Origin: Rufibacter hautae
GTDB lineage: Bacteria; Bacteroidota; Bacteroidia; Cytophagales; Hymenobacteraceae
NCBI RefSeq assembly: GCF_008271695.1
Contig: NZ_VKKY01000001.1
Span: forward strand, 1,482,589 to 1,546,588
DNA: 64,000 nucleotides
Reading direction: 5' to 3'
The notes beneath the pieces were generated by a model. It did no database searches. It was given only the letters and a program-made list of their open reading frames with translations, and was not told the origin of the DNA. Positions 45,058 through 53,331 of the stretch are shown here, in pieces. Positions within the stretch are counted from its first letter, which is position 1. Each line of letters begins with the position of its first letter. A program made the translations under genes and the position numbers.

Positions 45058-46572
45058 ATGAAGAAGAACTATATCAAGATTGCAGCATTCGGCTTAGCCC
45101 TTATGGCCATGACTTCTGGCTGTAAAGACTTCTTAGACCAGGAGGTGCCCGGCAAGCTTTCTGAACAGGAATTTTACAAAACAGATGCAGACGCCCTCCA
45201 GGCCACTACCGCCATCTATGACATCATGCAGGCGCACTACAACACCGCTTGGAGCAGTATCTACATGGTGAAAATCATGCCTTCTGACGAAAGCAACGCC
45301 GCCGGTAGCGGCCCCGGTGATCAGCCGGCTTACCAGACCATTGATGACTTCAACTTTGACAGCGAGAACGACGCCGTGAAGTGGGGTTGGAGACTGACCT
45401 ACAGTGCCATCTACCGCGCGAACAAAGTCATCAACAACGTGCAGCCAGAAACAGAGCTACGCAAAAGACTGATTGCCGAGGCCAAGTTCCTGCGCGCTTA
45501 CAACTACTTTGAACTGGTGTCTCTGTGGGGCGACGTGCCGCTGGTAACCGGCGACATTCCTATTGAGCAGTGGAGCAGCACCGGCAGAGCCGCCAAAACG
45601 GCTGTTTACGCTCAAATTGAGAAGGACTTGCAAGAAGCCATGGTAGACCTTCCGCTCAAAAACGCATTGGGCGGCGGAGACAGATTCAGAGCGTCTAAGG
45701 GAGCGGCCCAGGCGCTGCTGGGCAAAGCCATGCTCTACCAGCAGAAGTGGGCAGATGCCGCCACCCAGTTTGAATCCGTGATCGCTTCAAACCAATATGG
45801 GTTGGAGTCATCAGTGGGCAAGGCATTCTCTGAGGCCGGCGAGTTTGGCAAAGAGTCTCTGTTTGAGGTCTCTTACACCAAAACCCAAAGCTATGACTGG
45901 GGGAACTTCCCTTGGGGCGCGCAGCCAGAAAGCAACATCCACCTTCAGTTGATGGGCCCAAGAAGCGACTTCTACACCAAAGCACCTAGTGACTCCTTGA
46001 TTGGCGGATGGGGCTTCAACTCTCCTAAGGCCAAGCTGTACCAAGCGTTTGTAGCCAATGGCGACGTAGAGCGGAAAACGGCTACCGTGATGTCTGAAGC
46101 CGAGCTGAAAGCTATGGGCGGAAACTGGACCAACCCCACCGCTTATGACTACGAAGGTTACTTCCAGAGAAGATACGGCACGTTCAGTTCCCAGACCGGC
46201 TCACCGGTGTCTGAGCTGAACTATGGTACCAACTGGCGCATGATCCGCTACGCAGACGTGCTCTTGATGGCTGCCGAGGCCCACTACCGCGCCGGCAACG
46301 AAGGCAAAGCCCGCGAACACCTGAACATGGTAAGACAGCGGTCAGAGTTAACGCCGGTAACCGCCAGCGGCACCGCCCTGTTTGACGCCATCGTGAGAGA
46401 GCGTTTCCTGGAACTTGCGTTTGAAGGTTTCCGCTACGTAGACCTGGTACGCTGGGGCCTTGCCGCCCAAGAATTAGGACCGTTGGGCTACAAAGAAGGC
46501 AAGCACAACTTGCTGCCCATCCCGGGCGAAGACGTGCGGACGGCAGGTCTACAGCAAAACCCAGGGTACTAA
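45058..46572 (+). CDS. SusD/RagB-family nutrient-binding lipoprotein
   Basis: Surface lipoprotein of 504 residues that lids the SusC barrel and captures substrate. Lipobox TSGC (Cys22) follows a 21-residue signal. The typical SusD opening CKDFLDQEVPGKLSEQEFY, helix-rich TPR-like core (WRLTYSAIYRANKVINN; EAKFLRAYNYFELVSLWGD), and the C-terminal MIRYADVLLMAAEAHYRAG and FRYVDLVRWG segments are all present. Directly behind susC and followed by a strong terminator, so the two form one operon. Confidence 0.95.
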   Translation: MKKNYIKIAAFGLALMAMTSGCKDFLDQEVPGKLSEQEFYKTDADALQATTAIYDIMQAHYNTAWSSIYMVKIMPSDESNAAGSGPGDQPAYQTIDDFNFDSENDAVKWGWRLTYSAIYRANKVINNVQPETELRKRLIAEAKFLRAYNYFELVSLWGDVPLVTGDIPIEQWSSTGRAAKTAVYAQIEKDLQEAMVDLPLKNALGGGDRFRASKGAAQALLGKAMLYQQKWADAATQFESVIASNQYGLESSVGKAFSEAGEFGKESLFEVSYTKTQSYDWGNFPWGAQPESNIHLQLMGPRSDFYTKAPSDSLIGGWGFNSPKAKLYQAFVANGDVERKTATVMSEAELKAMGGNWTNPTAYDYEGYFQRRYGTFSSQTGSPVSELNYGTNWRMIRYADVLLMAAEAHYRAGNEGKAREHLNMVRQRSELTPVTASGTALFDAIVRERFLELAFEGFRYVDLVRWGLAAQELGPLGYKEGKHNLLPIPGEDVRTAGLQQNPGY

Positions 46573-46599
46573 GCATCAACTAAGCCCTGCTTAAATCAA

Positions 46600-46631
46600 A
46601 AGCCCACCAGAAATCTGGTGGGCTTTTTTTA
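46600..46631 (+). terminator. Intrinsic terminator after susD
   Basis: AGCCCACCAG and CTGGTGGGCT pair perfectly around AAAT, followed by TTTTTT. It lies 28 bases beyond the susD stop and closes the susC-susD operon. Confidence 0.93.
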
Positions 46632-46724
46632 TCAACCTTTCTGAAACCATGAAGCAACCATTGCCTCTGTTTCTGGCTCTTTCTAGTACGTGGGTGAAAA
46701 AGCCTTCCTTTTCAAAAAGAAGCC

Positions 46725-47189
46725 ATGAAACATAGAATCGGTTTTATTCTTTTGGTCCTTCTCTTCCTGGCGGGATGCGCGCGCTCAAAAGACGTGGTCA
46801 CCATAGAGCGTACCGTCAATCTGCACCAGCAGCCGCCTCCACGGTTTGATCCTTTTGTGCTCTCCTGCCAACAAGGTGAATCTTTTGCGCTTTCCTGGCT
46901 CAAGCCTGTTACGATAGGTGCTTTAACCCTAACGCTGCAGAAAATAGCAGATAGCCGTTGCCCCAAGGATGTCCTATGTATATGGGCCGGCATTGCTGTG
47001 GCAGACGTGCAACTGCAGGATTCTACCGGCGCCAGCGTGTATAGAACCTTATCCTTACACAACATGGAAAGAGTGGAACTGGGTGCCAAAGCGTACCAGG
47101 TGACGTTGAGAGACATTGCCCCTTATCCCAGAGCCGCTAACCTGAACCAAATAGAAAAAGAAGCAAGGGTATCGGTCACCCCTTTGTGA
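46725..47189 (+). CDS. Lipoprotein with SRCP...C...AG motif (second paralogue)
   Basis: A 154-residue lipoprotein (lipobox LAGC, Cys18). It matches the protein at 40761-41216 along its length: KPVTIGALTLTLQKIADSRCP here against KPVAIGDLTLNLQKVDESRCP there, LCIWAGIAVADVQLQDSTG against NCVRAGSAITYLQLQDTRG, and EKEARVSVTPL against EKTAKVSVTAL. The conserved Cys pair suggests a disulfide. It lies about 150 bases after susD, behind that operon's terminator. Function unknown. Confidence 0.75.
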   Translation: MKHRIGFILLVLLFLAGCARSKDVVTIERTVNLHQQPPPRFDPFVLSCQQGESFALSWLKPVTIGALTLTLQKIADSRCPKDVLCIWAGIAVADVQLQDSTGASVYRTLSLHNMERVELGAKAYQVTLRDIAPYPRAANLNQIEKEARVSVTPL

Positions 47190-47210
47190 TATCAGGAAAC
47201 AGTGAATGTA

Positions 47211-47246
47211 AAAGCCCACGGCCCCTGCTGTGGGCTTTTGTTTTTC
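47211..47246 (+). terminator. Intrinsic terminator after the second lipoprotein
   Basis: AAAAGCCCAC and GTGGGCTTTT pair around a 12-base loop, then GTTTTTC follows. It is 22 bases after the stop. Confidence 0.85.
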
Positions 47247-47325
47247 TCAAGCTACACAGCGTTTTCAAGCTGATGAAACCTAAGCTTTGGGGCGATCAGG
47301 CCTTTAACAAAGCTTCGCCTACCTT

Positions 47326-47365
47326 CCGTTTTCCGGCCTATTCTCTAAAAGAAGCTTTAAAATGG
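47326..47365. repeat. Nested-palindrome repeat, copy at the 3' end of the VOC gene
   Basis: CCGTTTT (47326-47332) pairs with AAAATGG (47359-47365, one G-T) around a TATT/AAAG-like core. It ends five bases before the VOC-gene stop codon. Confidence 0.55.
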
Positions 47366-47370
47366 GTGTT

Positions 47371-47760
47371 TTACCGTTCGTACAGTTCCAGCGGCAAGCC
47401 ATCTGGGTCAGAGAAAAAGCAGAAGCGCTTGCCGGTGTGCTCATCCACTCGTACTTCCTGCACTTCCACGCTTTGGTTTATCAGTTCCTGCCGGGCGGTT
47501 TCCACGTCTTCCACCTCAAAAGCCAGGTGCCTCAGGCCGGCAGCCTCGGGGAAAGATAGGCGGGCAGGCACGTTGGGGAAAGAGAACAATTCAATGATGT
47601 ACTGCCCGTTCAGCGCCAGGTCTGCTTTGTATGAATCGCGCTCAGCGCGGTAAATCTCCTGCTGTAGCGTGAGGCCCAGTATCTGCGTGTAGAACTTCTT
47701 AGAAACTGGGTAATCGGTGCAGATGATGGCAATGTGGTGGATGCTTTTTAACTGAATCAT
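47371..47760 (-). CDS. VOC-family (glyoxalase/dioxygenase-fold) protein
   Basis: A 129-residue metalloprotein-fold domain. The ATG at 47760 gives the normal start MIQLKSIHHIAIICTDYPVSKKFY. Candidate metal ligands are the first His (HHIAI), Glu in YIIELFSFP, His in GLRHLAFEVED and Glu near the C-terminus (PLELYER), the usual H/E/H/E pattern of vicinal-oxygen-chelate enzymes. It resembles GloA2-like lactoylglutathione-lyase relatives. Substrate not inferred. An upstream ATG adding 18 residues is rejected. Confidence 0.85.
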   Translation of the reverse strand: MIQLKSIHHIAIICTDYPVSKKFYTQILGLTLQQEIYRAERDSYKADLALNGQYIIELFSFPNVPARLSFPEAAGLRHLAFEVEDVETARQELINQSVEVQEVRVDEHTGKRFCFFSDPDGLPLELYER

Positions 47761-47825
47761 GGAGTAAAGGTACTTATTGCCAGGTTCCGGAAATCGGAAT
47801 ATCCACTTGGGCAAGAGCTTACCGC

Positions 47826-50435
47826 CTAAAAGCCGTAGCCAATCCGGATACCGGAGCTTACTTTCTCGCGCTGCTGGAAGCCGGTCACAAAATCCACCCT
47901 AAAGACTTTGAAAAGGTGCTCCAGACCTACGCCCAGTTCCAGGTAATGGCCGGCGGCCGCGGTGTGGAGGTAATTGACGCTACCCACTTCCTGCCACTTC
48001 AGCTTGCGGATGAGCGGGATCTTGTTCAGGATAAAGCCGTTGAAATGGTGGCTGTAGTGGCCCTCAATGTAGGTTTTCTGGGTGCTGTAGCGGTAGTAAT
48101 CCAGCAACTGGAAACCGCTGAAATCACCGGACAGGATGGTGCGGTTCCCGGAGAAATGCCTGAAGTCCATAAAATACAACTGGTTCTTGCGCCAGAAAGT
48201 ACCCGCGCTCACCGAGTAGGAACTGGTGCCCAGCAAACCCAGGGCCAGGTCATCGCTCACACCCAGGGAAACGAAGTCATAGTCCACATCGCTGCCCAGA
48301 ACCCCGGAGATTCCTTTCCGGTAGTTCAGGGTGAAGAGCGGCCATTTGGAGCCCAGGTTGATCTTGCGGTCTGGGTGCGAGATGTATTCCGCGCCCGGGC
48401 GATAAGTCAACATGAGGGCAGCGGTGAGGGCCTGGTGCCGCGGGAAGGCGGTAGAACCCACCTCAGCGTTTTGCGGCTCATTTGACGAAAACACCCGGGA
48501 AGCACGGTCGCGCACGGTGTAATCGGTGGTATTGAACATCATCTCGCGCTGGGCATAGCCCACCTGGAACGTCGCTGACAAACCGTTTACCAGCTCGCGG
48601 TTGTGCCACAGGCGCAGGTACTGCCGTTGGTAAAGCTTCTCGTAGTTCTTCTTCAACAGCAGCGTGTACACAGTATTCACGAAGGGCGTAATGGGTTCCT
48701 CGGGGTTGAACTGACTAACGAACTTGCCACCCTCAAAGCCCACAGAGCGCCGCCGGACCATGTCATACATAAAAGAACCCGCCAACTTGGCCTGCACCTC
48801 TTTGTTGCTGAACCCGTAGCGCAGGGTAGGCGCGATGGTGTAGCGGCGCCGGTCCTCGTACCGTTTGGTGTACTCAATGCCTAGGTTAGCCACGAGGCCT
48901 TCCACGGTGTTATACTGCCAGATACGCGTGACCGGCTCAATACTGAAAGAGGTGCGCTCAAACGAGTTCTGGTAAGAGTAACCCGAAAGCAGCAGATCAG
49001 AGGCGCTGAACTTGTTGTTCTTTCGGTCTATGGAGTCTTTGTAGGGCTTTGATTCTTTGATGACCTGCAGGCTGTCTTTGGTGTGGTAGTCCACTATCTC
49101 CTCCTGGGTTAAGGGCACCGGGCGCACCTCGTTCCAATAAGCACTGTCTCGGGTATTGGCGTCTTTCTCAATGAGCAAAACCTCCTTTTTCTTGAAGTAC
49201 TCGGCATCGGGTACGCCGTTGGCAGGCGGGTTATCCCGAAGGGCTTTGCGTTCCTTACGGCTGAGTTTGGGCGCGGGCACCGATGCCACTACTGGCGGAC
49301 TCACCACGGGAGCTGGCGCGGTGGAAGCAGCCGGCGCTGGGGCTGGAGTTTGCTTCACGAAGGGTGCTGGTTTTACGCGGTATTTGCTGTAAACGGCCAT
49401 GAAATAGCCATTGCCCTTGAAGCCGTAGCCCTCCACGTCAAACGTGAATTTCTGCGATTGCAAAACCCATACGTTACCCGGCGCCGGCGTAAACTGCTGC
49501 GTAATGCGCAAAGTGTCTACAAACTCAATCTGCTGGTCTTTGGTCACGTACAGGTTAAGGCTGTGCAGGCGCCAGGAGCCGTCCACAATGTACACGTAGC
49601 CCGTACACACCGGGTCTGTCTTCCGTTTGGGGATTACCTTGATGCGGTGGATGAGATAGCCGTTGTCCTGGCTGCTGCCCACGTACTCATACTTGTAGAA
49701 GAACATGGCGTTGTTGGCCAGCGGCGAAACAAAGCCCCGTTCGTTCACCCCCTGCGCTTTGAGGAGGTTCTGGTAAAAATTGACGTTAAACTCCGAGGCC
49801 TGGTTATAGCTAAACGCCCGGCTGCTGCCGCTCACCTTGGAGGAGATCATGCGCTCGCGGTACTTGCCCGGCTGCATGAAACTCATCTCAGACACCGATT
49901 CTGACAGATACAGGATGCCCGGTTTAAGGCCGGCCGGCACTTTGATGATGCCCAGCAACCGCTTGGGCATGTTGATGAGGCGCTGCAGACCCTTCACGTA
50001 CACCTGGGCGGTGAAGGCCTGTACTTCCTTCAAATGGTATTCTCGTTTGGCAATGGCCTGCTCCATGATGCCGTACGCCGGGTTCTTGCCGCTGAGACTT
50101 ACCCGCACCTCATTGAGGTTGTAGACATCGGGGAGCAATTGCACGTTGAGCACCAGCGGCGTGGGTTTCTCCTCCTCCGGCACCTCAATGGCCCGGGTCT
50201 GGCTTTTGTAGCCCACGTACTGGAACACCACCGTGTGCTTGCCCGGGTCTACGTTGAACTGGTAATCGCCTTGCTCATTGGTGGTGGAACCCACGGTAGA
50301 GCCCTGCAGGTACACCGTCGCGAAGGCCAAGCCGGCCCCTTTCTCATCGGTCACTTTCCCTTTCAGCACACCGGCGGTGGCTACCCCCGTCAGCAGGAAC
50401 CAAAGGCCCAGCACAGAGGCAAACTTACGAGACAT
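47826..50435 (-). CDS. DUF5686 family outer-membrane protein with carboxypeptidase-regulatory-like domain
   Basis: An 869-residue secreted protein. From the ATG at 50435: signal peptide (MSRKFASVLGLWFLLTGVATA), a CarboxypepD_reg-like beta-sandwich (about 22-105, GKVTDEKGAGLAFATVYLQG, KHTVVFQYVGYKSQ), a YGIMEQAIAKREYHLKEVQAF segment typical of DUF5686, a Pro/Ala/Val-rich insert near residues 360-400, then a large barrel-like C-terminal part ending SSGIRIGYGF. Length is normal for the family. Probable outer-membrane protein with an N-terminal periplasmic domain; role unknown. Confidence 0.85.
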   Translation of the reverse strand: MSRKFASVLGLWFLLTGVATAGVLKGKVTDEKGAGLAFATVYLQGSTVGSTTNEQGDYQFNVDPGKHTVVFQYVGYKSQTRAIEVPEEEKPTPLVLNVQLLPDVYNLNEVRVSLSGKNPAYGIMEQAIAKREYHLKEVQAFTAQVYVKGLQRLINMPKRLLGIIKVPAGLKPGILYLSESVSEMSFMQPGKYRERMISSKVSGSSRAFSYNQASEFNVNFYQNLLKAQGVNERGFVSPLANNAMFFYKYEYVGSSQDNGYLIHRIKVIPKRKTDPVCTGYVYIVDGSWRLHSLNLYVTKDQQIEFVDTLRITQQFTPAPGNVWVLQSQKFTFDVEGYGFKGNGYFMAVYSKYRVKPAPFVKQTPAPAPAASTAPAPVVSPPVVASVPAPKLSRKERKALRDNPPANGVPDAEYFKKKEVLLIEKDANTRDSAYWNEVRPVPLTQEEIVDYHTKDSLQVIKESKPYKDSIDRKNNKFSASDLLLSGYSYQNSFERTSFSIEPVTRIWQYNTVEGLVANLGIEYTKRYEDRRRYTIAPTLRYGFSNKEVQAKLAGSFMYDMVRRRSVGFEGGKFVSQFNPEEPITPFVNTVYTLLLKKNYEKLYQRQYLRLWHNRELVNGLSATFQVGYAQREMMFNTTDYTVRDRASRVFSSNEPQNAEVGSTAFPRHQALTAALMLTYRPGAEYISHPDRKINLGSKWPLFTLNYRKGISGVLGSDVDYDFVSLGVSDDLALGLLGTSSYSVSAGTFWRKNQLYFMDFRHFSGNRTILSGDFSGFQLLDYYRYSTQKTYIEGHYSHHFNGFILNKIPLIRKLKWQEVGSVNYLHTAAAGHYLELGVGLEHLFKVFRVDFVTGFQQREKVSSGIRIGYGF

Positions 50436-50629
50436 CCTGGGGGAAAGGCACGGGTATAAAGAAAGCATGAGCAAAGGGTTTGGCTGTTTAACGAAACCGG
50501 CTAAGGTTACCATATCAGCACGTATTCAAAATCCTTACTATTCTTTAACACATCGGTTCTTCTTGAACAGCAAGAAGATAGATTTAAAGGTAAAGAGAAG
50601 ATACGGAAGAGAACAAAAGCCGCTGGCCA

Positions 50630-50663
50630 TTTTAGGCCCGTTTCATTTAAAAGATGCCTGAAA
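50630..50663. repeat. Nested-palindrome repeat, copy at the 3' end of the EamA gene
   Basis: TTTTAGGC (50630-50637) and GCCTGAAA (50656-50663) pair at 7 of 8 positions around a CCGTTTCATTTAAAAGAT core. It ends three bases before the stop codon at 50667. Confidence 0.6.
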
Positions 50664-50666
50664 CGC

Positions 50667-51530
50667 TCAGGAAGTTGCCTGCGCGGCCTCCAGTTTGCGC
50701 AATTTGCGGCTGTACTGCATGTTCAGGAGCACCCCCAGCAGCACCAGGGCAATGCCCAGATACGCATACAAATGGAACGTCTCCCCGAAGAACACCATGC
50801 CCAGGCCCAGCGCGTACAGAATACCGATGTAGTTGAGGTTGGCCACCCGCGCCAGCTTCTCCACCTGGTAAGACCGCGTCATGAAGTACTGCCCCAGCTG
50901 CGTGAGAATGCCTGTCAAACACAGCCACAGCCAATCGTTTCCCTGCAGCGGAACCCAGTCAAAGAAGCAGAAAACCAAAGACAAAGGCAGAGACACCAGC
51001 GGGAAGTAAAACACGATGACCAACGGATGCTCGGTCTCGCTCAGCTTCCGCACGGAGTTATACGCCACCCCAGACAGAAACGCGCTCCCGATGCCGATGA
51101 GCAGATAATACAGCGAGATGCGGGTATCCACGCCCTCAATCACCAGCACCCCCGAGAAGGAGATCAGGAAACACACCCACTGCCACGGCGCTACTTTCTC
51201 TTTGGCAATGAACACGCCCAGCAAAGCCGTGAAAATGGGTGCCAGGTACTGGATGGTTACCGCGCCCGCCAGCGGGATGTTCTGGATAGTGGTGTAGAAC
51301 AGGAGCAGCGAAAAGCCGCCGGCCAGCCCGCGCAGCACCAAGACCGGCTTGCGGTTGCCCCACGGCGAAACCCCGGCCTGCCTGATCATGCCATAGCTGA
51401 GGATCAGCGAAATCACCGAGCGGAACAGCACCACTTCCATGGGTGGCAGATGCGACAGAAACTTGACGCACACGTTCATCAGCGCAAAAAAGAACGTGGA
51501 AAGCAGCATGTACTGAACCCCTCTGGTCAT
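50667..51530 (-). CDS. EamA/DMT-family transporter
   Basis: A 287-residue inner-membrane protein with ten hydrophobic segments and the duplicated EamA plan. The ATG at 51530 gives MTRGVQYMLLSTFFFALMNVCVKFLSHLPPMEV, a normal family start; longer starts add a non-membrane leader. Typical motifs: PVLVLRGLAGGFSLLLFYTT, LAPIFTALLGVFIAKE and, in the second half, NLNYIGILYALGLGMVFFGE. Substrate unknown. It belongs to a different branch from the RarD-like protein at 39770. Confidence 0.85.
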   Translation of the reverse strand: MTRGVQYMLLSTFFFALMNVCVKFLSHLPPMEVVLFRSVISLILSYGMIRQAGVSPWGNRKPVLVLRGLAGGFSLLLFYTTIQNIPLAGAVTIQYLAPIFTALLGVFIAKEKVAPWQWVCFLISFSGVLVIEGVDTRISLYYLLIGIGSAFLSGVAYNSVRKLSETEHPLVIVFYFPLVSLPLSLVFCFFDWVPLQGNDWLWLCLTGILTQLGQYFMTRSYQVEKLARVANLNYIGILYALGLGMVFFGETFHLYAYLGIALVLLGVLLNMQYSRKLRKLEAAQATS

Positions 51531-51641
51531 GGCGGTAAGCGGAAAATTCTGAGGCGCAAAGGTCGGGCTTTTACCGGAGCATTTTGCATCTCTTTTTGAA
51601 TTTAGGGGCTTTAAACGTCCGCCTACCAAACTGTTTTTGCC

Positions 51642-51649
51642 TATTTTTG
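51642..51649 (+). promoter_or_regulatory. Promoter -7 element for recX
   Basis: TATTTTTG matches TAnnTTTG, 50 bases before the recX GTG. No TTG is seen at the normal distance. Confidence 0.4.
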
Positions 51650-51698
51650 GTTTATAGAATATACCGGCAGCGGTAGTTTTCCCCTAAAGACCAGACCT

Positions 51699-52181
51699 GT
51701 GTTCCAGCCCAAAAAGAAGAAAGTCTACACCAAGAAAGAGGCCTTGCCTAAGATCGCCTCTTACTGCGCCTACCAGGAACGCACCCAGAACGAGGTACGC
51801 GCCAAGCTGCTGGACTATGGCCTGGACTTGGACGAAGCTGATGAACTGGTCATTCTCCTGACCCAGGAAAAACTGCTGGACGAGGAGCGCTACGCTCAAT
51901 CCTTTGTGCGGGGCAAGTATGGCCTTAAGCGCTGGGGCCGCCGCAAAATTCAGATGGGTCTCAAAGCCAAAGGCCTCTCCGACTACTGCATCCGGAAAGG
52001 CCTCCAGGAAATTGACCCAGATGTCTACTGGGAGAACCTGCTGCACCTACTGGAGAAGAAAAACAAAACCGAGGGCGAACGCAACCCCATGGCCCGCCGC
52101 CAGAAAATTCAGTATTTCCTCCAAAGCAAAGGCTATGAACTGGACCTCATCCAGGATGCTTGGCGGGAGTTGGGTTTGTAA
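51699..52181 (+). CDS. recX: Regulatory protein RecX
   Basis: Modulates RecA filament assembly. The 160-residue product (GTG start at 51699, first residues FQPKKKKVYTKKEAL) has the three-helix repeats of RecX: CAYQERTQNEVRAKLLDYGL, then VILLTQEKLLDEERYAQSFV with the family's ERYAxxFVR signature, KYGLKRWGRRKIQMGLKAKG and a C-terminal third repeat. recA is not adjacent. The stop leads straight into a short tandem-repeat region shared with the convergent DUF4230 gene. Confidence 0.9.
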   Translation: MFQPKKKKVYTKKEALPKIASYCAYQERTQNEVRAKLLDYGLDLDEADELVILLTQEKLLDEERYAQSFVRGKYGLKRWGRRKIQMGLKAKGLSDYCIRKGLQEIDPDVYWENLLHLLEKKNKTEGERNPMARRQKIQYFLQSKGYELDLIQDAWRELGL

Positions 52182-52264
52182 ATGTGGATATTTGTAAATG
52201 TGCTAATGTGGAGATGTGCTGATGTGCTAATTTCCACATTCCCAAATCTCCAAATTTTTAAATC
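52182..52264. repeat. ATGTG-rich tandem repeat between convergent recX and DUF4230 genes
   Basis: At least five spaced copies of AATGTG/ATGTGC/ATGTGG (for example GCTAATGTGGAGATGTGC, GATGTGCTAATTT), followed by complementary CCACATT and AAATCTCCAAATTT. The whole gap between the two convergent stops is made of this repeat. Confidence 0.7.
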
Positions 52265-52901
52265 ACCTTTTCTTCGGCACAGGCGGCGCGGCCATGGTCT
52301 CGCGTGGCATGAGGTAGACGCGGCGGCCGGTCATGTTCTCCAGCATCGGTTTCAGGATTTTCTCAGCGTTGACGGAAGTCTGCTGGAGGATTCCGCTGCT
52401 CAGAGCCGCCTGCTTAACGTTTTCCTCGGCGTACTTGTAGCCCTCATCTACCAAATCAGCATCCTGGAAGTACGTATTCTCTTTCCCAAACACCTTGGAC
52501 TGAGTGTGGTCAACGCGATAATAGCAGATCTCTGGAGCGGGCAAACTCACGTGCAGAACAGAATCCCCGATGAACTGCAAATCGCTTTCCTGTAACTTCT
52601 GCAGGTCAATACAGCCCACTGCCTCGCCGCCCACAATGAGCGCCACCTTAGAATCGGGCAAGAACCGAGACACTTCCTTTTTGTATTCCACCACGTCTTT
52701 AAAGTTGTAGCGCACAAGCTCCAGTTTGCCCATTGCCTCGATTTTGGTCAAGACGGTATTATGCGTCACCTCCACCGCCGGTTCACCGGCAGGATTCAGG
52801 AAATTCTTCACAGGCATCAGCAGAAAGCGCCACGCCAAGCCGGCCACAATCAAGAGCAAGAGCCATGGAATAAGCTTACGGAGAACAAAAAGGAGTCGCA
52901 T
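52263..52901 (-). CDS. DUF4230 domain-containing membrane-anchored protein
   Basis: A 212-residue protein. From the ATG at 52901, an N-terminal hydrophobic anchor (about 7-27, RKLIPWLLLLIVAGLAWRF) precedes the DUF4230 domain (about 50-200: NTVLTKIEAMGKLELVRYNF, ALIVGGEAVGCIDLQKL, SLPAPEICYYRVDHTQSKVF). The family is widespread and uncharacterised; structural analogy to SpoIID- or mammalian-cell-entry-like folds is not claimed here. The start is the second of two in-frame ATGs, chosen because a clean anchor follows. Confidence 0.8.
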   Translation of the reverse strand: MRLLFVLRKLIPWLLLLIVAGLAWRFLLMPVKNFLNPAGEPAVEVTHNTVLTKIEAMGKLELVRYNFKDVVEYKKEVSRFLPDSKVALIVGGEAVGCIDLQKLQESDLQFIGDSVLHVSLPAPEICYYRVDHTQSKVFGKENTYFQDADLVDEGYKYAEENVKQAALSSGILQQTSVNAEKILKPMLENMTGRRVYLMPRETMAAPPVPKKR

Positions 52902-53044
52902 GAATTGAAAATAGGTGTCTATGTCTATATGCGAAAACCGCACCGAAAGTTACTTCTGCCGATTTGGGCTCGGTTTGGGAAAATCAGATTCAAAATAGAA
53001 TATCAGATTTGGCAGGACCTGCTAAGACATATCTAACATTTTCA

Positions 53045-53080
53045 GCTTTCGCTGGCGCGAGCTTCCAGCTCGTGTCCGCA
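53045..53080 (+). repeat. REP-like hairpin, left unit of inverted pair
   Basis: GCTTTC, GCTGGCG, then hairpin CGAGCT-TCC-AGCTCG (53058-53072), then TGTCCG. It matches, in inverted orientation, the unit at 53283-53320, with compensating changes in the stem. Confidence 0.8.
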
Positions 53081-53152
53081 CGCATACCTAAAGGTTCCTA
53101 TTTGCTTTTCTGAGATCAAGCTCTTTAGCCTACCAAAGTCTCTTACCCACAT

Positions 53153-53244
53153 TCTGTCCTCTTGGAAAGATCTTATGGGCGAACGAGAAAGGCTGGGTAG
53201 TAAACGCTACTACAGTTTGCTACCAAGATCCTTTCAGGATGACA
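53153..53244. repeat. Inner inverted pair of A/T-richer REP-like units
   Basis: TCTGTCCTCTTGGAAAGATC (53153-53172, continuing TT) and the reverse of 53225-53244 (AAGATCCTTTCAGGATGACA) form imperfect inverted repeats about 50 bases apart. The right unit also folds on itself (ATCCT-TTC-AGGAT). Similar GATCCTTTCAGGATGAC elements are familiar as dispersed repeats in related genomes. Confidence 0.65.
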
Positions 53245-53282
53245 AAAGAGGGAGTATGCAGCTTTTCTTTCTGGTAAGTGTC

Positions 53283-53320
53283 CGGACACGAGCGGGACGC
53301 TCGCGCCAGCGATGGAAAGC
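53283..53320 (-). repeat. REP-like hairpin, right unit of inverted pair
   Basis: On the minus strand GCTTTCCATCGCTGGCG, then hairpin CGAGCG-TCC-CGCTCG (plus-strand 53289-53303), then TGTCCG. Partner of 53045-53080. The 430-base gap between DUF4230 and the PLP-enzyme gene is otherwise empty. Confidence 0.8.
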
Positions 53321-53331
53321 AATGGCAGTAG

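Noticed and set aside
41974-46572. Complete polysaccharide utilisation locus.
   Set aside because: Only susC and susD are present; no glycoside hydrolase, polysaccharide lyase, sulfatase or ECF/anti-sigma regulator adjoins them, so a glycan substrate should not be assumed.
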